Positions 14,601 through 18,689 of a DNA stretch of 18,689 bases are shown here, one piece after another. The stretch's first letter is position 1; each line of letters begins with the position of its first letter. Position numbers and translations under genes: made by a program. The notes under the pieces were generated by a model. It was given only the letters and a program-made list of their open reading frames with translations. It was not told the DNA's origin and ran no database searches. The DNA comes from CAZUZD01 sp964624465 (GTDB lineage: Bacteria > Planctomycetota > Planctomycetia > Isosphaerales > Isosphaeraceae), in NCBI GenBank assembly GCA_964624465.1, contig CAZUZD010000100.1, forward strand, positions 1-18,689, read 5' to 3'.

Positions 14601-15059
14601 CCAGCGGTTGCCGGCGGCGCTCCGCACCGAGCGTCGGACCTGGTCGGCGAGGGTCTGGTAGGTGACCTGCTCGTAGGCCTGGGCGAGGGCACTGGCCAGG
14701 GCGCGGTTCGGCCCTTCGGCCCGCCTGGCGGCGAGGAACCGGGCGATGGCCTGCTCGAACCGGCGGCCGAGCAGGTCCTCGAAGCCGTCGTACGGGATGG
14801 CCCCGGTGGTGGGCAGGGCGGGGTGGTCCTGGAGCCGGAACCGGTAGATGGCGTGCAGGAACATCGACGCCCGGACCCGCTCGTAGAGGCTCGGGGTCAC
14901 GCGCCGGAAGCCCTCGAGCTCGTCGCAGGCGGCCAGCGTCTGCTCGGGCGAGAGGTCCCGGACCAGGGCGTCGAGGTCGCGGTCGCGCACGGCCGGGTCG
15001 GTGGCGCGGATCGTCTCGATCAGGGTGGAGCCTGGGCTCAGCGGCGGTGGCACGGGCAC
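11667..15059 (-). CDS. Fusion: fucokinase-like GHMP sugar kinase plus UDPGP-type uridylyltransferase
   Basis: A 1130-residue cytosolic two-enzyme fusion. After an N-terminal helical region (1-180), residues 185-560 resemble the fucokinase-type GHMP fold: LSHSAWSDIFF (194-204), phosphate loop PKGSRLAVSTNLLASL (322-337), GGSGGGWQDSGGVLPGVK (374-391), and GGMSGGGMGFFVDP (543-556). The kinase would make a sugar 1-phosphate. Residues 745-1070 resemble eukaryote-type UDP-glucose pyrophosphorylase (UDPGP): LTLAAGVGSRW (754-764), PGHFYEVPNLF (907-917), LMVHNIDTLGADLDP (935-949), and RYYNTLTTWVDLDKLL (1003-1018). It would transfer UMP (or another nucleotide) to that phosphate. Bacteroides Fkp joins similar activities in the opposite order. 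The kinase loop departs from the usual GSGLG(T/S)SS. GTG start 15059 has GGAG upstream. It lies 72 bp behind the GalU-like gene. Substrate sugar unknown. Confidence 0.82.
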   Translation of the reverse strand: MPVPPPLSPGSTLIETIRATDPAVRDRDLDALVRDLSPEQTLAACDELEGFRRVTPSLYERVRASMFLHAIYRFRLQDHPALPTTGAIPYDGFEDLLGRRFEQAIARFLAARRAEGPNRALASALAQAYEQVTYQTLADQVRRSVRSAAGNRWMFRVGQPDEHPLHLVPALLERERADGPYPILVERTPVRLDLSHSAWSDIFFLGMDYPEGARVLNISVDLGVHGRDDRPRPPIETYARVISEPVLRLTSIDLNAGKDVTTLDDLFNFGNDYLSLVKAGVIASGLIPPSFEGTGVRLADILAQVIRPGCGLEVVSKVNDIPKGSRLAVSTNLLASLISLLMRATGQARHLVGRLEAEEARVVVARAILGEWLGGSGGGWQDSGGVLPGVKVIKGVVAAATDPEWEVSRGRLMPEHDLLDAGEAPAVDGSGTGLSASLARSLVLVHGGMAQNVGPILNMVTQKYLLRSGHEWDQRREALRIFAEIVKAVEAADVRRIGALTTANWEGPLKGIIPWVSNAFTEQIIARAHAEFGADFWGFLMLGGMSGGGMGFFVDPARQAEFRRRIAAIMAEVKAGLDDALPFAMEPVVYDFAINPNGSFAELRTGAEASMPARYYTLQVPRMIAEGAAVDDLRKLDLARFADRDDDPVELLRVFRATIHNLFPVNRGGTATVGSGWDAQAEQIRRENGFDPVQHAQLREDYQRGRIDLSRNRLPIDTDIRDVRDSDLVQANAADDRVRQLGEAAIREGRAAVLTLAAGVGSRWTTGAGVVKALNPFVMLDGRHRSFLEIHLAKTRRTMRRTGGTVPHLVTTSFMTHAAIERHLARTGNYGHDGPVVLSPGQSIGQRLIPMARSLSFLWEETPHELLDENKQKVRDAGRRAILDWARTSGEGADYTDNLPWQRFNPPGHFYEVPNLFRNGVLARLLDQQPALKWLMVHNIDTLGADLDPALLGQAIESGSTLAFEVVPRRIDDRGGGLARVNGRVRLLEGLAMPREDAEFRLRYYNTLTTWVDLDKLLLAFGLERTDLKESPEKVAAAVRAMAARVPTYVTIKDVKRRWGHGQEDVFPVAQFEKLWGDLTALPDLPCAYLAVDRRRGQQLKDAAQLDGWAGDGSRDHVRNLCDFDPAPVR

Positions 15060-15131
15060 GGGGCAGGCTCCGCGAGGTCGCAGGAAGTTGCGGGGGTTCG
15101 GTCACAGGCCGTCGCGCGTCCGGGCGGTCGC

Positions 15132-16109
15132 TCAGGACTGCTCGACGCGCACCACCGATTCGAGCAGGCCGGCGAGCATCCGCTCGCGGTCCTCGCCCGC
15201 GAGCGCCAGGGCGATCTGGGCCTCGACGAAGCCGAACTTCACGCCGAGATTGTGGCGCGTGCCCCGCGTCTCCAGGGCCAGGTACGTCTCGTCGCGGGCC
15301 AGGGAGTCCAGGGCGTTGGTCAACTGCACCGGCCGGCGCTCCGGGCCGGGATCCGCCTGCTGGGCCTGCACCTCGGCTTCGAGAAGTCCGAAGACGGCCG
15401 GCGTGAGCACGTGCATCCCGAAGAAGCAGAGGTAGTGGCCGGCGCGGAGGCCCGGCACGTGGAGCTGCTGCTCGGCGACGGTCGGGGTCGGCTTCTCGAT
15501 GATCCGCTCGATCCCGTACACGTTCGGGTCGTGCCGGAGCTTGCGGCCGGCGACCGTGCCGTACTGGTGAATCAGGTGCTCGCGGGTGGCCTGGACCGCC
15601 GAGACCGAGCAGGCCTCGGCCTCGGCCAGGTCGAGCAGTTGCCGGGCGCAGCGGCGGAACCCGCCCGCCGGGTCGGGATCGCGGGAGATGTAGACGTGGT
15701 CACCCAGCAGCACCAGCACGGGCGTCCCGGCGGCGAAGTCGCGGGCACACCAGACGGCATGCCCGTAACCCAGGGGCTCCTCCTGCACCGCGAATCGCAG
15801 CCGGCTCTCCAGCTCGATCAGCCGCCGCGACTGCTCCTCGGCCCAGGGCACGCCCCGGAACCCGGCCCGCAGCCCGTCGGCGTAGGAGCGGAAGTGGCGG
15901 CGATAGACCGCCTCGTCGCCCGGGGCGCTGACCACGCAGATCTCTTCGATCCCGCTCTCGAGCGCCTCCTCGGCGATGATCTGGAGGACGGGCTTGGTCA
16001 GCCCATCGCGGTCGACCAGGGGCAGCATCGCCTTCTGGACCGTGTCCGAGGCCGGATACTGGCGCGCCCCGCGACCCGCCGCGGTGATGATCGCCCGTTT
16101 GATGTGCAC
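15132..16109 (-). CDS. GalU-like UTP-sugar-1-phosphate nucleotidyltransferase
   Basis: A 325-residue cytosolic enzyme of the bacterial NTP_transferase/GalU type, expected to form UDP-glucose (or a related nucleotide sugar) from UTP and sugar 1-phosphate. Visible motifs: nucleotide loop ITAAGRGARQYPAS (8-21) with KAMLPLVD (26-33), IAEEALESGIEEICVV (45-60), QEEPLGYGHAV (109-119), metal Asp137 in LLGDHVY, IEKP (204-207), and GTRHNLGVKFGFVEA (283-297), which corresponds to the GalU C-terminal sugar-binding segment. The GTG start at 16109 puts the usual short lead before the nucleotide loop and has AGGGGGA about 9 nt upstream; a GTG at 16139 is possible but lacks a site. It leads an operon-like pair with the kinase-UDPGP fusion. 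GalU-like, but divergent enough that the sugar is uncertain. Confidence 0.85.
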   Translation of the reverse strand: MHIKRAIITAAGRGARQYPASDTVQKAMLPLVDRDGLTKPVLQIIAEEALESGIEEICVVSAPGDEAVYRRHFRSYADGLRAGFRGVPWAEEQSRRLIELESRLRFAVQEEPLGYGHAVWCARDFAAGTPVLVLLGDHVYISRDPDPAGGFRRCARQLLDLAEAEACSVSAVQATREHLIHQYGTVAGRKLRHDPNVYGIERIIEKPTPTVAEQQLHVPGLRAGHYLCFFGMHVLTPAVFGLLEAEVQAQQADPGPERRPVQLTNALDSLARDETYLALETRGTRHNLGVKFGFVEAQIALALAGEDRERMLAGLLESVVRVEQS

Positions 16110-16197
16110 GACGTCTGGTCCCCCTGGAGCTGCGCCCACCCGGGCGATCGGCTCAGCCTAGTGTTTTGCAGGTTTCGACCGCAAGGGGACCGGGGGC

Positions 16198-16226
16198 TTG
16201 ACCGACCCCGGACTGCGTGATAATCT
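16198..16226 (+). promoter_or_regulatory. Sigma70-like promoter of tRNA-Asp
   Basis: TTGACC (16198-16203) and TAATCT (16221-16226) are separated by the ideal 17 nt, in front of tRNA-Asp. The expected transcription start near 16233 leaves a leader of about 22 nt. One of the clearest promoters in the window. Confidence 0.65.
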
Positions 16227-16254
16227 TCTTCTCGTCACCCCCACGGTGGTGGGA

Positions 16255-16328
16255 GGGGATGTAGCTCAATTGGTTAGAGCACCGGCCTGTCACGCCGGAG
16301 GTTGCGGGTTCGAGCCCCGTCATCCTCG
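16255..16328 (+). tRNA. tRNA-Asp(GUC)
   Basis: A complete 74-nt cloverleaf. The acceptor GGGGATG pairs with CATCCTC (one G·T); the D-arm is GCTC/GAGC; the anticodon stem CCGGC/GCCGG holds loop CTGTCAC with anticodon GTC at 16289-16291; the T-arm is GCGGG-TTCGAGC-CCCGT; the discriminator is G, as expected for Asp. CCA is not encoded and must be added after transcription. The gene has its own promoter and terminator, so it is a single-gene transcription unit, and no intron is present. Confidence 0.96.
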
Positions 16329-16338
16329 CTTCACACGG

Positions 16339-16368
16339 AAAACCCCCAGGATCTCTTGGGGGTTTTTT
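16339..16368 (+). terminator. Intrinsic terminator of tRNA-Asp
   Basis: AAAACCCCCA (16339-16348) pairs with TGGGGGTTTT (16357-16366) around an 8-nt loop, and six T residues (16363-16368) end the structure. This is a classic Rho-independent terminator, 10 nt after the tRNA, and the only clear T-tract terminator in the window. Confidence 0.88.
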
Positions 16369-16435
16369 CGTTGGCTGCGACCCCTGTGACACCACGCCCG
16401 GGTCCCGACCTGGCGCTGGGTGGACCGGACCCGGA

Positions 16436-16813
16436 TCAAGATCCGGGCTCGATCCCTGGGTCGAGCCATTGCAAGAAGACGACCGGGATCCCGTCCGGGT
16501 CGATGATCCGGAGGGACCGGGCCCCCCAGGAGTGCGACTCGGGAGGCGCCGCCAGGCCGCCGAGGGTCTGGGAGACGACGCCGACGTCGGGAACCTCGAT
16601 CACGAGGTGAAGGCGGTCGCCGACGCCCGGGAGGTCCAGGGTCTGGGCCTCGCGCGCCGCGTCGAGCAGCTCGAGCGTGAGGCCACCGAGGTCGAGCCGG
16701 CGCCCGCGCGCCCGGGGCCGATCCCAGGCGCGGAGCGTCGGGAAGGCGAGCACCTCGCCGTAGAAGTGCGCCATGGCGTCGAAGTTCGCCGTCGCGATCG
16801 CCACGTAGCTCAT
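16436..16813 (-). CDS. VOC-superfamily (glyoxalase/dioxygenase-like) protein
   Basis: A 125-residue single-domain protein of the vicinal-oxygen-chelate fold. The beta-alpha-beta-beta-beta pattern is clear: SYVAIATANFDAMAHFYGEV (2-21), LDLGGLTLELLD (40-51), DRLHLVIEVPDV (66-77), and SLRIIDPDGIPVVFLQW (100-116), in which DPDG is the usual turn before the last strand. The typical first metal-ligand His is replaced (YVAIAT), so it may not be a metalloenzyme; resistance, isomerase or binding roles are all possible. ATG 16811-16813 is chosen for the family start and GGAG 6 nt upstream; the frame stays open upstream but is Arg/Pro-rich and unlikely to be coding. A 16-bp palindrome lies about 40 bp upstream. 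Confidence 0.8.
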   Translation of the reverse strand: MSYVAIATANFDAMAHFYGEVLAFPTLRAWDRPRARGRRLDLGGLTLELLDAAREAQTLDLPGVGDRLHLVIEVPDVGVVSQTLGGLAAPPESHSWGARSLRIIDPDGIPVVFLQWLDPGIEPGS

Positions 16814-16852
16814 CGAGGACTCCGGTCGGGCAGGGGAGGGATTGCCGGCCCG

Positions 16853-16868
16853 GCGGAACCGGTTCCGC
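16853..16868. promoter_or_regulatory. Perfect 16-bp palindrome upstream of the VOC gene (operator candidate)
   Basis: GCGGAACCGGTTCCGC is fully symmetric and sits 39-55 bp upstream of the minus-strand ATG at 16813, where a dimeric repressor would overlap the promoter. Function is inferred from symmetry and position only. Confidence 0.45.
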
Positions 16869-17068
16869 ACGGCAGGCACCCGCGTCGAGCATAGCCGTTG
16901 AATCGGGCCCACGGCCGCCCGCGCGGATCGGCGCGGGGAACCCGGGCGCCGTGGCCGCGCAGGGCGACTGTGGACGCCGGGCCGGACCGCTCGACGGATG
17001 GTGATCCCGGACCGGACGACGAGGGCCGCCACGGGGGGATGGATTCAGCCCGGAGGGCCTGGAAACCC

Positions 17069-17097
17069 TTGATGGAATGGCGATAATGGCGTATCGT
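17069..17097 (+). promoter_or_regulatory. Candidate promoter for the arginine decarboxylase gene
   Basis: TTGATG (17069-17074) and TATCGT (17092-17097) lie 17 nt apart, each matching four of six consensus bases, about 113 nt before the ATG. A GATAAT (17082-17087) inside the spacer is an alternative -10. Confidence 0.35.
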
Positions 17098-17209
17098 GAC
17101 CGTCCCGTCGCACGCCGTCCGGTCGGCGGGTCTCACCCCCTAAACCTGGTTGCGGACGCGGCGGCCGCGCCGGCCCGGAGTGGTCGGCCCTGAGGTGCAT
17201 CTCAACGAC

Positions 17210-17755
17210 ATGTACGTTCCCACCAAGCTCTTCTTCACCAAGGGTGTCGGCGTCCATCGCGAGAAGCTGACCAGCTTCGAGATGGCCCTCCGCGATGCCG
17301 ACATCGCCTGTTACAACCTGGTGCGGGTCTCGAGCATCTACCCGCCGCAATGCGAAGAGGTCACGGTCAAAGAGGGCCTCACGCACCTCAAGCCCGGCCA
17401 GATCGCCCACGTCGTGATCAGCGAGAGCTCGACGGCCGAGCCCAACCGCCTGATCGCCGCCAGCGTCGGTGTCGCCATTCCCAAGGATCGCAACACCTTC
17501 GGCTACCTCTCCGAGCACCACTCCTACGGCCAGACGGCCAAGCTCTCGGCCGACTACGCCGAGGACCTGGCCGCCGAGATGCTCGCCACCGTGCTGGGCG
17601 TCGAGTTCGACCCCAACAGCTCGTGGGACGAGAAGCGCGAGGTCTGGAAGATCGCCGACGTGATCTACCGGACCAAGGAAGTGACCCAGTCGGCCATCGG
17701 CAACAAGGATGGTCTCTGGACGACCGTCATCGCGGCCGCCGTGCTGCTGCCCTGA
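17210..17755 (+). CDS. Pyruvoyl-dependent arginine decarboxylase
   Basis: Decarboxylates L-arginine to agmatine using a pyruvoyl group made by self-cleavage instead of pyridoxal phosphate; cytosolic. A 181-residue proenzyme close to the archaeal/chlamydial family length (about 160-195). Diagnostic segments: VPTKLFFTKGVGVHREKLTS (3-22), self-cleavage site VRVSSIYPP with cleavage expected between S41 and S42, and GYLSEHHSYG with the putative catalytic acid E102; AEMLATVLGVEFD and the hydrophobic C-terminus also match. ATG 17210 is favoured because the family starts with VPTKLFFT; GTG 17195 is possible, and neither has an ideally spaced ribosome site. The deoxyhypusine-synthase-like gene follows 88 bp downstream on the same strand, suggesting a polyamine operon. 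Confidence 0.92.
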   Translation: MYVPTKLFFTKGVGVHREKLTSFEMALRDADIACYNLVRVSSIYPPQCEEVTVKEGLTHLKPGQIAHVVISESSTAEPNRLIAASVGVAIPKDRNTFGYLSEHHSYGQTAKLSADYAEDLAAEMLATVLGVEFDPNSSWDEKREVWKIADVIYRTKEVTQSAIGNKDGLWTTVIAAAVLLP

Positions 17756-17761
17756 CCCACG

Positions 17762-17783
17762 GCCGGGCCCGACCGGGCCCGGC
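17762..17783 (+). other. Strong 9-bp hairpin between the arginine decarboxylase and DHS-like genes
   Basis: GCCGGGCCC (17762-17770) and GGGCCCGGC (17775-17783) form an all-GC stem with a GACC tetraloop, 7 nt after the decarboxylase stop. It lacks a T-tract. It may protect the decarboxylase mRNA end or attenuate read-through into the next gene. Confidence 0.4.
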
Positions 17784-17843
17784 TCCGCTTCCCCGCCGCG
17801 TGTCCGCCCTATTCCGACCCAGCCCGTGACGAGCGAGCCGCTG

Positions 17844-18689
17844 ATGAGCCGTGGTGCCGACGCCAACTACCTCCACCAGGTGAGCCGACACCGGATCGCC
17901 CCCCCCGCCGTCACCGGCGGCGTCTCGGCGGCCGACCTGATCGACGAGGCCTTCCTCAGCTACAACGGAGGCCGGCTTCGCGAGCTCTGCCAGGTCTTCA
18001 CCCGCAAGATGCTGGAGCCGGACTGCACCGTCGGCCTGACCATCTCCGGCGCGCTCACCCCGGCCGGGCTGGGCATGAGCTGCCTGATCCCCCTGCTGCG
18101 GGCCGGGTTCGTCGACTGGATCGTCTCCACCGGGGCGAACCTGTACCACGACACGCACTACGCCCTCGACCTGCCGCTGCACCAGAGCACGCCCGGACTC
18201 GACGACTTCGCCCTGCGGCAGCACGACATCATCCGCATCTACGACATCGTCTTCGACTACAAGACGCTGCTCGACACCGACGCCTTCTACCGCAACCTGA
18301 TCCAGGACCCGGTCTTTGCCCGCGAGATGGGCACCGCCGAGTTCCACTACCTCGTTGGCAAGTACCTGCACGGCCGCTCCAAGGCGCTCGGCGGCAAGCC
18401 CGGCAACAGCCTGCTGGCTGCCGCCTACGAGACCGGCGTCCCGATCTACACCTCCAGCCCCGGCGACAGCTCGATCGGCATGAACCTGGCCGCGCTGGAG
18501 CTGGCCGGCGGCAAGCTCCGGATCGACCCGCTCCGTGACGTCAACGAGACCGCCGCGATCGTCTACGACGCCAAGCGGTCCGGTGGCGCCTCGGCCGTGC
18601 TCATCCTCGGCGGCGGCAGCCCCAAGAACTTCATCCTCCAGACCGAGCCGCAGATCCAGGAAGTGCTCGGCCTGGACGAGAGTGGCCAC
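17844..18689 (+). CDS. Deoxyhypusine-synthase-like protein, first 282 residues (runs off the window)
   Basis: A member of the deoxyhypusine synthase (DS) family, NAD-dependent enzymes that move an aminobutyl group from spermidine. Visible: VGLTISGALTPAGLG (63-77), WIVSTGANLYHD (92-103), IYDIVFDY (132-139), GVPIYTSSPGDSSIGMN (198-214), and VLILGGGSPKNFILQT (252-267). The GGG(x)2K(N/H) element and the preceding NAD-site loops are family hallmarks. The catalytic lysine (WGK region in eukaryotic DHS) lies beyond the window. Bacteria lack eIF5A, so such proteins are thought to act on free polyamines, for example in homospermidine or spermidine synthesis; the adjacent arginine decarboxylase supports this. 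ATG 17844 is preferred; an in-frame GTG at 17826 is an alternative. No clear ribosome binding site. Confidence 0.9.
   Translation, partial: MSRGADANYLHQVSRHRIAPPAVTGGVSAADLIDEAFLSYNGGRLRELCQVFTRKMLEPDCTVGLTISGALTPAGLGMSCLIPLLRAGFVDWIVSTGANLYHDTHYALDLPLHQSTPGLDDFALRQHDIIRIYDIVFDYKTLLDTDAFYRNLIQDPVFAREMGTAEFHYLVGKYLHGRSKALGGKPGNSLLAAAYETGVPIYTSSPGDSSIGMNLAALELAGGKLRIDPLRDVNETAAIVYDAKRSGGASAVLILGGGSPKNFILQTEPQIQEVLGLDESGH

Larger units (their letters stand above)
16814..17209. other. 396-bp gene-free divergent control region
   Basis: No gene seen between the VOC gene (-) and the arginine decarboxylase gene (+). It holds a perfect palindrome near the VOC end and, near the decarboxylase, an AT-richer stretch with candidate promoter boxes (17069-17097). 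The remainder is GC-rich without recognisable repeats. Confidence 0.5.

Noticed and set aside
11709..16220. A 1503-codon open frame on the plus strand
   Set aside because: It lies antisense to the kinase-UDPGP fusion and the GalU-like gene, has a low-complexity Val/Gly/Asp/Arg-rich translation and no motif. It is a shadow produced by high third-position GC.
16814..17032. N-terminal extension of the VOC protein
   Set aside because: Arg/Pro-rich with no domain; the ATG at 16813 has a proper ribosome site and the fold begins there.
1..18689. CRISPR array, insertion sequence or prophage
   Set aside because: No regularly spaced repeats, transposase, integrase or phage genes were seen on either strand.

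Overview
The window looks like chromosomal DNA of a planctomycete, most likely an Isosphaeraceae-type lineage. The reasons are very high GC with long antisense shadow reading frames, a large extracellular protein with the planctomycete LEPR-XLL-like N-terminal motif (variant ESLETRQLLA), three TIM-barrel sugar isomerases of the AP_endonuc_2 type (one behind a Tat signal), and a pyruvoyl arginine decarboxylase next to a deoxyhypusine-synthase-like gene. I see no insertion sequence, CRISPR array, phage or plasmid gene. This is a housekeeping region with several unusual gene architectures.

Layout. 1-426 (-) is the N-terminal part of aspartate-semialdehyde dehydrogenase. 697-2202 (+) is purD, with a TTG start and an internal tandem duplication. 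2254-3999 (-) is the LEPR-XLL-type surface protein. 4239-4643 (+) is a small HTH regulator. 4750-5122 (-) is a tRNA-Lys(UUU) gene split in the anticodon by a 300-nt group I intron, the most striking object here. 5310-6098 (+) and 6086-6934 (-) are two convergent sugar isomerase-like genes. RNase D (6988-8199, -) and an alpha/beta hydrolase (8440-9216, -) follow. 9431-10612 (+) is a secreted protein ending in an ExbD/TolR-like domain, followed by a Tat-exported sugar isomerase (10692-11579, +).

The next block is a minus-strand pair for activated-sugar synthesis: a GalU-like nucleotidyltransferase (16109-15132), then a 1130-residue fusion of a fucokinase-like GHMP kinase with a UDPGP-type uridylyltransferase (15059-11667). 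Then come tRNA-Asp(GUC) with a clear promoter and terminator (16255-16328, +), a VOC/glyoxalase protein (16436-16813, -), and a plus-strand polyamine pair: pyruvoyl-dependent arginine decarboxylase (17210-17755) and a deoxyhypusine-synthase-like enzyme (17844 to the window end, incomplete).

How genes work together. asd and purD are diverging biosynthesis genes. The GalU-like gene and the kinase-pyrophosphorylase fusion probably supply nucleotide sugars for surface polysaccharide or glycoprotein. The decarboxylase and the DHS-like protein probably form an agmatine-based polyamine route. All calls come from reading sequence and motifs by eye; no search or folding program was run.
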